From NCEH01 sp002257205 (lineage in GTDB: Bacteria > Pseudomonadota > Alphaproteobacteria > Rhizobiales > Xanthobacteraceae): a DNA stretch of 64,000 nt. The notes under the pieces are model-generated. The model had not been told where the DNA came from. It searched no databases and was given only the letters and a program-made list of their open reading frames with translations. This document shows, in pieces, positions 44,508 through 55,718 of the stretch (its first letter is position 1; the number at the start of each line of letters is the position of its first letter). The stretch lies in assembly GCF_043195105.1 (NCBI RefSeq), contig NZ_JBAFWO010000002.1; one strand, given 5' to 3'. Made by a program: the position numbers and the translations under genes.

Positions 44508-45641
44508 TCAGGCGGCGAAAGTCGATGTTCCACGCGCACACAATGTATCAACGATGCGGCCGGACGCCTTGCCGTCGCCATAGGGGTTCAGGCGCTGGGC
44601 GAACCTTGCGTAATGGGCCGGATCATCCAGCAGGCGCGCCACCGCCGAAACGATGCGGGCCGGGTCCGTGCCGACCAGTTCCACCGTGCCGGCGATAACC
44701 GCTTCCGGCCGCTCGGTGACATCACGCATCACCAGCACCGGCTTGCCGAGCGAGGGTGCCTCCTCCTGCACGCCGCCGGAATCGGTCAGCACAAGGGCGG
44801 CACGGCGCATGAGATAAAGGAACGGCACGTAATCCAGGGGCGCGATGAGGTGCATATTGGGGCAATCGCCGAGCCGCTCCATCACCGGGCCGCGCACATT
44901 GGGGTTCAGGTGGACGGGATAGACGATGTCCACGTCGCCGCGCCGGGCCAGGCGCGCCAGCGCATCGCAGATGGCGACGAAGCCGGCGCCGAAATTCTCG
45001 CGCCGATGCCCGGTCACCAGTATGAGTCGTCGCGCGGGGTCGAGGTCAGCGAACCGCGCATCCAGCTCCTGGTGCAGAGCGGCATCGGAATCGATGCGCG
45101 CGAGGGTCAGGAACAGGGCGTCGATGCCGGTGTTGCCGGTCACCGTGACGTGGCCCTGCACGTGCTCCGACGCGAGATTGGCGGCAGCCGCGGCGGTGGG
45201 CGCGAACAGCTGATCGCACAGGCGATCCACCACTTGCCGGTTCATTTCCTCGGGCCAGGGGCGCGCGAGATCATAGGTGCGCAGACCCGCTTCGACATGC
45301 CCCACCTTGATGCCCCGGTTGAACGCGGCCAGTGCCGCCGCCAGCGCCGTGGTGGTATCGCCATGGACCAACACACGGTCGGGCCGCGCCTCGTCCAGCA
45401 CCGGGTCGAGGGCCGCGATCACGCGGGCACACAAGGCGTTCAGCGTCTGGTCGGGCCTCATCACGTCGAGATCGTAATCGGGGGTGATGCGGAACAGGCC
45501 CAGCACCTGATCGAGCATGGCGCGATGCTGCCCGGTGACGCACACGAGCGAGGTCAGCGACGGTTCCGCCGCAATGGCCGAGACCAGCGGGGCCATCTTG
45601 ATGGCTTCCGGCCGGGTCCCAAAAACGCTCAATATCCGCAT
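44508..45641 (-). CDS. wecB: UDP-N-acetylglucosamine 2-epimerase (non-hydrolysing)
   Basis: 377 residues, the standard length. It converts UDP-GlcNAc to UDP-ManNAc for surface polysaccharides. Family motifs: FGTRPEAIKMAPL at the start, GDTTTALA, HVEAGLRT, GHRRENFG and DSGGVQEEAPSLGKPVLV. The ATG at 45641 starts exactly at MRILSVFGTRPE; the preceding 50 codons of open frame are not coding. Divergent from the DUF4434 gene and upstream of bcsB; together they suggest a small exopolysaccharide locus. Confidence 0.93.
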   Translation of the reverse strand: MRILSVFGTRPEAIKMAPLVSAIAAEPSLTSLVCVTGQHRAMLDQVLGLFRITPDYDLDVMRPDQTLNALCARVIAALDPVLDEARPDRVLVHGDTTTALAAALAAFNRGIKVGHVEAGLRTYDLARPWPEEMNRQVVDRLCDQLFAPTAAAAANLASEHVQGHVTVTGNTGIDALFLTLARIDSDAALHQELDARFADLDPARRLILVTGHRRENFGAGFVAICDALARLARRGDVDIVYPVHLNPNVRGPVMERLGDCPNMHLIAPLDYVPFLYLMRRAALVLTDSGGVQEEAPSLGKPVLVMRDVTERPEAVIAGTVELVGTDPARIVSAVARLLDDPAHYARFAQRLNPYGDGKASGRIVDTLCARGTSTFAA

Positions 45642-45796
45642 CTGCTGCCCTAGGTTTTCGAACGCGATCGGCGGATCGGGTGGGAATGCCGTGTCAGATG
45701 CGTCGCATCCCGCTACAAGGAAGCGACGCTCGCACTCACATTTCGGCTGGAAACGATGGTTACCGCTCCAGCCCCGAAACGCAGAACGCAATTCGC

Positions 45797-46834
45797 ATGA
45801 AAAAGACTACTCAATTCTTTACGCGCCGCACTGCGTTATATGTGTTGCTCGGTGGAGCGGCGATCCCGCTGGTGTCGTCGGCCCTGATTCCGGGGCCGGC
45901 CCCGACCCGTCTTGATGGCAGTTTCCTGCAAATCTGGAAAGACGATCTCAAGCTCTCCCAAACCCAATGGGCTGAAAAAGTCGCTACACTGCGTGCACTA
46001 CAATGCCATGACGTGGTCCTGCAATGGACAAGCTTCGGTGATGAATACCGGATGTCGGATGAAAGCGTTCTCGCTTTCATGGATCTCGCCTATGCGGCAG
46101 GCTTACGCGTGACCGTAGGGCTACCTTACGATCATCGCTATTGGAAAGTGCTGATGGGCCAAGAGCAGATCGGCTTGGCGCCGTTCATGTCTGAAATGGC
46201 GGAGGCGGGCGCGAGATTTATTTCAAATACGCCGTATTCGTCTCATCCGGCTTTTGCCGGATGGTATGTGCCTTATGAGATAGATCAATACAGCTGGAGA
46301 AAAGCGGAAGATCGCACACATCTGAAAAACTATCTTTTACGCTTGCGCGACACCCTCGGTACGAAGGGGGCGCCGCTCTCCATCTCGACATTCTTCAGCC
46401 AGCTGGAGGGAGCGGGCTACCTTACGGATGTGTGGTCCGACGTGCTGGACGCCGGCGCGATCCGGCTGATGGTGCAGGACGGGGTGGGTGTGTATGGCAT
46501 GGTCAATTACGAGCGCCTCGCCCCTTTGTTCGCATTGCTGAAGCAGCGCAATGCCACATTCGATCTGGTGCTGGAGGTCTTTACCCAATTGCCGGGCGCC
46601 ACTGCGGAGGATCTGCGCCTCGTGCCGGCGCAATTCGAGCGGGTGCAGGCGCAACTGGAGGCAGCCGCGCGGGTCGCCCCGGCGCGGATCCTCGCCTTCG
46701 CAGTCTATCCATATATGGCGGGCGCTGACCCGAAGGCCCAGGCGCTCGGAGCGGCTTACGATCGTGCCGTGCTGGGCCCATCTCACGCGATGAGTTTTGC
46801 CGGTCGCGCGCTCGACAAATTAAGGGATATTTAA
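45797..46834 (+). CDS. DUF4434-like putative glycoside hydrolase, exported
   Basis: 345 residues. The N-terminus (TRRTALYVLLGGAAIPLVSS) is a signal or Tat-like leader with twin arginines. The mature part begins LDGSFLQIWKDD and proceeds as a TIM-barrel-like series (DVVLQWTSFGDEY, FAGWYVPYEID), as in DUF4434, a presumed glycoside-hydrolase-like family. Activity is unproven; Glu in YEID could be catalytic. The first two-thirds of the gene is noticeably less GC-rich than the last third, so it may be mosaic. Divergent from wecB, it probably belongs to the same polysaccharide locus. Start ATG 45797; the ribosome site is poor. Confidence 0.6.
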   Translation: MKKTTQFFTRRTALYVLLGGAAIPLVSSALIPGPAPTRLDGSFLQIWKDDLKLSQTQWAEKVATLRALQCHDVVLQWTSFGDEYRMSDESVLAFMDLAYAAGLRVTVGLPYDHRYWKVLMGQEQIGLAPFMSEMAEAGARFISNTPYSSHPAFAGWYVPYEIDQYSWRKAEDRTHLKNYLLRLRDTLGTKGAPLSISTFFSQLEGAGYLTDVWSDVLDAGAIRLMVQDGVGVYGMVNYERLAPLFALLKQRNATFDLVLEVFTQLPGATAEDLRLVPAQFERVQAQLEAAARVAPARILAFAVYPYMAGADPKAQALGAAYDRAVLGPSHAMSFAGRALDKLRDI

Positions 46835-47107
46835 TACTTTAAGAGATACACGGATGCAGCACATTTTGTTGCCAGTTGAAAGTATCTGCATTAGCCGGCT
46901 CTGAAGAGCGTTTGGTCGCTGTCTGCTGCGCGCAAAGTGCTCGTTCCTACAGGGTGTGCCGACGACGGTCCGGTATCGGGTGCCCTGCGACGCTTTCCCT
47001 CGCGTGCCGCGCCGCCATCCCCCTTGCACCGGCCCAAGAATTGGAAGAGACCGCTCGCGGGCGGTATTCGCGCGTGCTTCTGCGCGCGGCGCCCGCGAGG
47101 ATGCGGC

Positions 47108-47332
47108 ATGAGCGATGAACTGGTGGTCAAGGACAGCAATGGTGCGCGCCTGAAGGATGGCGACAGCGTTCATGTCATCAAGGACCTAAAAGTGAAGGGC
47201 TCGTCCTCTGTGCTGAAGCGCGGCACGCTGATCAAGAACATCCGCCTGACCGACAATGCCGAGGAGATCGAGTGCCACGCGGAGAAAATCAAGGATCTGG
47301 TGCTGAAAACCTGCTTTCTGAAGAAAGCGTGA
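47108..47332 (+). CDS. PhnA/YjdM C-terminal-type small protein
   Basis: 74 residues covering only the C-terminal domain of PhnA/YjdM: VVKDSNGARLKDGDSVHVIKDLKVKGSSSVLKRG and IECHAEKIKDLVLKTCFLKK. Annotated in many genomes as alkylphosphonate utilisation protein, but no phn genes are nearby and the role of the family is uncertain. The N-terminal zinc ribbon of full-length YjdM is absent, normal for the short alphaproteobacterial form. GAGG lies seven bases before ATG 47108. The 273 bases before it show no gene. Confidence 0.85.
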   Translation: MSDELVVKDSNGARLKDGDSVHVIKDLKVKGSSSVLKRGTLIKNIRLTDNAEEIECHAEKIKDLVLKTCFLKKA

Positions 47333-47387
47333 GGCGCGCTGCGTCCACGCTCTTCCGCTACGGCCGGCTTGTGCTTAGAGTTCCTGC

Positions 47388-47480
47388 ATGATTCTGCATA
47401 ACTTCGCCGCCCGGCATTGGATTCTCGTCGCGATCATCCTGATCGTCTGTGTCATGGCTTATCTGATGAGCTTCGCTTGA
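47388..47480 (+). CDS. Putative 30-residue single-pass membrane protein
   Basis: A 30-codon frame MILHNFAARHWILVAIILIV... with one strong membrane helix (about residues 11-28) preceded by a short basic segment. It lies between the PhnA-like gene and cbiZ, 13 bases before the latter's start, same strand. The composition fits a translated microprotein, but the ribosome site (TTAGAG) is weak and I know no homologue for certain. Confidence 0.4.
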   Translation: MILHNFAARHWILVAIILIVCVMAYLMSFA

Positions 47481-47493
47481 GGTCGCGCGCCGC

Positions 47494-48210
47494 ATGAGCG
47501 TGCCGGCCGCCTGCGCTTCCGGCGATGCCGATGGAACGCGCCCGTTCACGATCGCCTGTGCGCGGCCCTGGCTGGTGGCGCACTTCGCCGGGCCGCGGCG
47601 CATGGTGAGCTGGTCGCTCAACCGGCCGGGCATCGTGGATGCGCAAAAGGTGGTCTGGCTGGAAGTGCACAACGCCGATCTGACGCCCAATCTCGATCCC
47701 GCGCGCTGGTTTGCCGATCGCCTGGCGGAGGCGGGGCATGAGGATGCTGTGGGCATGATGACGGCGCGCAACGTCGCCTTCCACCATCACGCCAGCGCCA
47801 GCGTGGAGGGGGTGCGGGCCGAATGCCTCGTCACGCTCGGCCTCAACAATGGCGAGCGCATCGGGCAGCGCGTCACCACACCGTGGGTCGGTCCGGGCAC
47901 GATCAATATTCTCTGCGATGTCTCGGTGCCGCTGCATGACGCCGCTTTGCTGGAAGCGGCGAGCCTCGTCACGCAGGCTCGCACGGTCGCGATAATTGGT
48001 GCAGGATACCGGCGGGCGGGGATGCGTGAGGCCGTGACCGGGACGGGGACGGACTGCGTGGTTCTCAGTTCGCCGCCGGGACACTCTTCCGAACGGTTCG
48101 CGGGTATGCACACTGCCGTGGGCGAAGCAGTGGGCGCGGCGATTCTCCGCGCCACGGACGCCGCCCTGAACCAATGGCTCGTCCAGAACAGCGTAACCAC
48201 GGACGCTTGA
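47494..48210 (+). CDS. cbiZ: Adenosylcobinamide amidohydrolase
   Basis: 238 residues. CbiZ removes the aminopropanol side chain from adenosylcobinamide so that salvaged corrinoids re-enter cobalamin synthesis. Typical segments: MMTARNVAFHHH, a GLNNGERIG turn, GTINILCDVSVPLHDAALLEAASL, a TGTGTDCVV strand and FAGMHTAVGEAVGAA near the end. No other cobalamin genes or a cobalamin riboswitch are visible nearby. Start ATG 47494 gives a normal N-terminus; no strong ribosome site, so coupling to the upstream small frame is possible. Confidence 0.88.
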   Translation: MSVPAACASGDADGTRPFTIACARPWLVAHFAGPRRMVSWSLNRPGIVDAQKVVWLEVHNADLTPNLDPARWFADRLAEAGHEDAVGMMTARNVAFHHHASASVEGVRAECLVTLGLNNGERIGQRVTTPWVGPGTINILCDVSVPLHDAALLEAASLVTQARTVAIIGAGYRRAGMREAVTGTGTDCVVLSSPPGHSSERFAGMHTAVGEAVGAAILRATDAALNQWLVQNSVTTDA

Positions 48211-48231
48211 AGCGATCATGGGAGTTTTGAA

Positions 48232-48480
48232 ATGACGGCAGCAATGAAGGGCAGCTTGTCCCGCGCGCAGGCCGAGAAGACGTTTGAGAAGTTGCAGGGC
48301 CGCACCGGTGAGCCGGAAGCCGCCGCCGCGCCCGAATATGAGAAGGACGCCGACGCCGCCCGCGCCAAGATGGCCAAGCTGAAGGCGCTGCGGGAAGCGC
48401 GCGAGGCCGCCGAGGCGACACAGCGCAGCGCCATCCGCGAAAAGGCGCGTCGCACCGTGCGCACCAAAGAGCAGGCCTGA
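48232..48480 (+). CDS. Small helical hypothetical protein
   Basis: 82 residues, highly charged and mostly helical (Ala/Lys/Glu/Arg-rich from about residue 35 on), with no membrane segment. I recognise no named family; the composition and a good ribosome site (GGGAG, eight bases before ATG 48232) support translation. It lies 21 bases after cbiZ on the same strand and is convergent with the receiver-GGDEF gene. Confidence 0.65.
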   Translation: MTAAMKGSLSRAQAEKTFEKLQGRTGEPEAAAAPEYEKDADAARAKMAKLKALREAREAAEATQRSAIREKARRTVRTKEQA

Positions 48481-48491
48481 GCCCAGACGGC

Positions 48492-49538
48492 CTATTTGGG
48501 CGGCGGCGCGTTGGTGTCCCGCGGCAAGTCGAGAAGGGTGGTATGGGCCATGGCGACGCCGCGCTTCCCTGCCAGCTTGACCTGGTACATGGCCCGATCC
48601 GCCGAGCGCATCAGATCAATGCCGGTCATGCTGTGGTCCGGGTAAAGTGCGACGCCGATGCTCGCGCTCACCTCCACCGTCACCGTTGCCTCCTGGTCGG
48701 CCAGGACATATGGCTGCTGGAGCGCCGCGCACAGGCGGTTGGCCTGTGAGAGCGCGACTTCAGCATCGACGATGCCGTCCATGATGACAGCGAATTCATC
48801 GCCGCTCAGGCGAGCCGCGATGTCCTCGCGCCGCACGCCGTTGCGCAGCCGGTCGGCGATGGCGCACAGGAGGCGATCGCCCACGCCGTGGCCGTAGCTG
48901 TCATTCACCCCCTTGAACCCGTCGATGTCGAGATAGAGCAAGGCGAACTGGGCATGCCGCATGGCGGCCTGGGCGAGCGCGCGGTCCAGACGATCGAGAA
49001 ACAGGATGCGGTTGCCGAGCCCGGTCAACGCATCGTGGGTTGCCATGTGGCGCACCTGCTTCTCGACCCGGCGGCGTTCGTCGATCTCGTCTTCCAGCTG
49101 GCGGTTGCGTTCGGCAAGTTCGCTCAACGCCGCCTTGAGCTTCAGCTTGCTGACGTGGAGGTCGAGGAACACCGTGACCTTCGACAACAGGATGGCATCG
49201 TTGATCGGCTTGGCGATGTAATCGACCGCGCCGAACGTGTAGCCCTTCAGGCGGTTGATATCGTCGAGATAGGTCGCGGTGACGAACACCACCGGAATGT
49301 CGCAGGTGGTGGGATCGTTGCTGAGATGGGACGCCACTTCGAAGCCGTCCATGTCCGGCATCTGGACGTCCAGCAGGATCAGGGCGAACGTATGCTCCAG
49401 ACACAGGGCGAGGGCTTCATTGCCGGAATGCGCCTCGAAAATATCCGCCCGCACCGAATAGAGCAGATGGCGCATGGCCACGAGATTGGCTGTCACGTCA
49501 TCGACGACGAGGATTTTCGGGCGGGCGATATCTGTCAT
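48492..49538 (-). CDS. Response regulator with diguanylate cyclase (GGDEF) domain
   Basis: 348 residues: receiver domain (1-125) with Asp57 in LLDVQMP, a coiled-coil linker (about 130-165), and a GGDEF domain (165-335). The active-site motif reads SGDEF at 245-249 instead of GGDEF; substitution of the first Gly by Ser or Ala is found in some active cyclases, so cyclic-di-GMP synthesis remains likely. No RxxD product-inhibition site is obvious just upstream (the sequence there is RREDIAARL). ATG 49538 overlaps the CheB stop (ATGA), making it the last gene of the hybrid kinase operon. Confidence 0.88.
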   Translation of the reverse strand: MTDIARPKILVVDDVTANLVAMRHLLYSVRADIFEAHSGNEALALCLEHTFALILLDVQMPDMDGFEVASHLSNDPTTCDIPVVFVTATYLDDINRLKGYTFGAVDYIAKPINDAILLSKVTVFLDLHVSKLKLKAALSELAERNRQLEDEIDERRRVEKQVRHMATHDALTGLGNRILFLDRLDRALAQAAMRHAQFALLYLDIDGFKGVNDSYGHGVGDRLLCAIADRLRNGVRREDIAARLSGDEFAVIMDGIVDAEVALSQANRLCAALQQPYVLADQEATVTVEVSASIGVALYPDHSMTGIDLMRSADRAMYQVKLAGKRGVAMAHTTLLDLPRDTNAPPPK

Positions 49539-50095
49539 GTCCGGCACATTCGGTTGAGCGCCGCGACGAGTTCGGGCAGCGGGGCACACAGGTCCGCGCC
49601 AGCCATGTCGAGGGCGGCTTGCGGCATGATGGGAACAGCGGCGTCGGCGGGATCCTGGATGAGGGCGGTGCCGCCGGCTTCCCGGATGCGCTTCATCCCG
49701 GCCGCGCCGTCGGCATTGGCCCCCGTGAGCAGCACGCCTACGAGGTTGGCTCCATAAGCGTCGGCCGCGCTTTCGAACAGGACATCGATCGAGGGACGGG
49801 AAAAGGAGATGCGCTTATCCACAGACAGGGAGAAGCGGCGATCCCGTTCAATCAGCAGATGGTAGCCCGGTGGCGCGACATAGGCATGCCCCGGCTCGAT
49901 GCGGGTGCGTTCGCGTGCGGTGGTGACCGGCCATTTGCTAGATCGGTCCAGCAAGGGCGACATCAGATCCTCCGTGTCGGCCCTCACATGAACCACCAGA
50001 ATGACGGCGACGTGAATATCGGCGTGCAGGCCCGCCATGATCGTCTGGAGGGCGGCGGGACCGCCTGCTGAAGCGCCGATCACAATGGCCTCCAT
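49535..50095 (-). CDS. CheB-type methylesterase domain protein without receiver
   Basis: 186 residues comprising only the CheB catalytic domain. The Ser-His-Asp triad is present: Ser9 in GASAGG, His36 in VVHVRAD, Asp129 in TGANADG. Classical CheB has an N-terminal receiver; its absence means activity is not switched by direct phosphorylation. GAGGAG lies four bases before ATG 50095. It overlaps the GGDEF gene and follows cheR by eight bases. Such CheB/CheR pairs next to hybrid kinases often act outside flagellar chemotaxis. Confidence 0.88.
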   Translation of the reverse strand: MEAIVIGASAGGPAALQTIMAGLHADIHVAVILVVHVRADTEDLMSPLLDRSSKWPVTTARERTRIEPGHAYVAPPGYHLLIERDRRFSLSVDKRISFSRPSIDVLFESAADAYGANLVGVLLTGANADGAAGMKRIREAGGTALIQDPADAAVPIMPQAALDMAGADLCAPLPELVAALNRMCRT

Positions 50096-50103
50096 CGCTC
50101 CTC

Positions 50104-50939
50104 TCAATAGATTGGCTTCAAGCGATACAGCTGCGTCGCAGCGTTGACAATTTGGAAGCGTTGGCGCTCGGGCGAGAATTCGAGATTTTCCCGCGCGCCG
50201 AGACACAGAAAGCCGGTGCGCACGAGGCTGTCCGCAAACATGCCAATCGCCCGATTTTGGAGCGGATTGGTGAAATAGATCAAAACATTACGGCAAAGAA
50301 TCAGATGCGCTTCGCAAAATACGCCGTCCGTGACGAGGTTGTGCTCTGCGAAAGTAATATTCCGCATAAGTTGTGTATCAATTTTTGAAAATTCATAGCG
50401 CGAGTGATAATAGTCCGACAGACTGTGCGTTCCGCCAGCATTTCTATACCTCTCGGCGGAATCGCGCAGGTCGCGGGCGGGGAAGATACCTGCCGCGGCG
50501 CGGCTGAGCGAGTCCGGTGAAATGTCCGTGGCATAGATCCGCGTGCGCTCGTATAGCCCGGCCTCTGTGAGCAGGATGGCGAGGCTGTAGACCTCTTCGC
50601 CGCGCGCGCATCCCGCTTGCCAGATGTTGACCTGGGGATAGGAGACCAGGGCCGGGAACACGTCGCGACGCAGACAGGCAAAGCTTGCCGGATCCCGAAA
50701 GAATTCCGATACCGGCACCGACAGGCCGGAGATCACCTCCGGCAGGCGAGCCGCGTCATGCAGCAACGTGTCGGTCAGCTGGCCAATGGTGCCGGTGCCG
50801 AAGGTCGTGACCAGATTGCGGATGCGCCGCGTCAGGGATGCCCGATTATATTGGCGGAAATCATAGCCATACCGTCGACGCAACGCCTCGACGAACAGAT
50901 CGACCTCGATCGCCTCGATGTCCTCGGCGCCTTCCCCGG

Positions 50940-50943
<4 letters not shown>
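50104..50943 (-). CDS. CheR-type protein-glutamate methyltransferase
   Basis: 279 residues. N-terminal helical domain with YGYDFRQYNRASLTRRI (about residues 20-36), then the SAM-binding fold with IWQAGCARGEEVYSLAI (about residue 106), ATDIS and LILCRNVLIYF. It would methylate glutamates on a receptor; no chemoreceptor gene is in the window, so the kinase itself or a distant receptor may be the substrate. The ATG at 50943 overlaps the kinase stop (ATGA). Confidence 0.9.
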
Positions 50944-54560
<3,617 letters not shown>

Positions 54561-54766
54561 GGGCTCCCCCTGCGCACCATCCCAATGGTGAAATACATAG
54601 AGCCAATTGATGAATTTTCATATTCGGACGTCGGGCCTCGGACCCCTGCCGGTGCCCATTTCAAGCGTTTCGCGGATAAATTGGCGCGCCGGCTCCGCGT
54701 CGTGCTGCGCGGATGACGATTTGCCTATATGAGGGGGGCGTTGGACCGCAAGACGATGGATGGGAC

Positions 54767-55147
54767 ATGAAGGGTGTGAAGAAGGCCGGGTTGAACGATC
54801 GGTTGGAAGCGCAGGCGAAGGCGCGCGCGGCGATGCTTGAGAAGTTCAGTGCCCGTGCGAAGGAAGACGACCCCGAAGCGGTGGCGCGGCGCGCCGCCCG
54901 CGCGGAGCAGGCGGCGGCCCGTGCGGCCCGCGCTGCGGAGCGCGAGCGTGAGCAGGCGGCCCGCGCGGAGCAGGACGCGCGTGAGAAGGAACAGCGCGAG
55001 GCCGAGCGCATTCGCGCCGAAGCGGAAGCCGAAGCGGAAGCCGAGCGCCTGAAGGCGGAAGCGGAAGCTGAGGAAGAGCGGCTGCGGGCCGAACAGAAGG
55101 CCGCGCGGGATGCACGCTATGCGGCGCGCAAGGCCAAGAAGCGCTGA
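54767..55147 (+). CDS. DUF6481 family protein
   Basis: 126 residues. N-terminus MKGVKKAGLNDRLEAQAKARAAMLEKF, then a long charged alpha-helix rich in Ala, Arg and Glu (about residues 40-115) ending AARDARYAARKAKKR, the hallmark of DUF6481. Function unknown, cytoplasmic, probably coiled coil. ATG 54767 begins the family N-terminus; an upstream ATG at 54713 is in frame but adds a non-conserved stretch. Its stop codon is inside a 14-bp tandem repeat. Confidence 0.8.
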   Translation: MKGVKKAGLNDRLEAQAKARAAMLEKFSARAKEDDPEAVARRAARAEQAAARAARAAEREREQAARAEQDAREKEQREAERIRAEAEAEAEAERLKAEAEAEEERLRAEQKAARDARYAARKAKKR

Positions 55148-55182
55148 GCCGGGAGCGCTGAGCCGGGAGCGCTGAACCAGGA
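55141..55182. repeat. Three 14-bp tandem units across the DUF6481 stop codon
   Basis: GCGCTGAGCCGGGA at 55141-55154 and again at 55155-55168, then a two-mismatch third unit at 55169-55182. The first unit contains the real stop (55145-55147); each further unit repeats the TGA, out of frame. The remaining 55183-55307 is GC-rich with more GCGCGC repeats and no gene. Confidence 0.85.
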
Positions 55183-55307
55183 AACGCGCGCCAGAAAAGC
55201 GCGCGCTAAGAAGCCACTGCTCCGAGGAAAGCGCAGCTCCGCCGGACGGTGTCCGGGGACATGCAGGCGCGCTCGGGGCTGCGGGACGCAACTCGCGTCC
55301 CGTTGCT

Positions 55308-55610
55308 TCAGCGCTTGGCCGGCGTCGGAGGGCACAGCTCTTCCGGCGCCGCATCATCGGCACCGCGCTTCACATTCTGAGCTGGCGGGTCGCTGGCGGG
55401 AAAGCTCTCCTCCAGCGCCTCATCGAGGGCGTCGGATTCCGCCTGGCATTCGGCCTCGGTCTCCGGCGGCGCAGCGGCGGCTTTGGCGCCGGTGATGCCG
55501 CGCGGGCCTGCGACAGCGGGTGGATCGCTGGCCGGGAAGCTGTCTTCGAGGGCTTGATCCAGCTTCTTGTCGGTCTGCGGGCCCTGGCCCGCGCCGGTCG
55601 GCTTGCCCAT
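55308..55610 (-). CDS. Small acidic protein with duplicated SFPASDPPA motif
   Basis: 100 residues. The sequence is made of two copies of a short motif, LDQALEDSFPASDPPA (about residues 17-32) and LDEALEESFPASDPPA (about 63-78), separated by an Ala/Gly-rich linker. The SFPASDPP motif recurs in small proteins of Alphaproteobacteria, function unknown; likely cytoplasmic and partly disordered. GGAGG five bases before ATG 55610 decides the start over an ATG four codons upstream, which lies within the ribosome site. Confidence 0.75.
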   Translation of the reverse strand: MGKPTGAGQGPQTDKKLDQALEDSFPASDPPAVAGPRGITGAKAAAAPPETEAECQAESDALDEALEESFPASDPPAQNVKRGADDAAPEELCPPTPAKR

Positions 55611-55718
55611 GTTCGCCTCCATCGCTTGATACCGCCGCCGGTGTCACTCCGTCGACGACGGAGCACCCCTCGCCGTAGTTACGCTCAAGCACAACGCGTC
55701 AGCGGCGATTCTGGTTCC

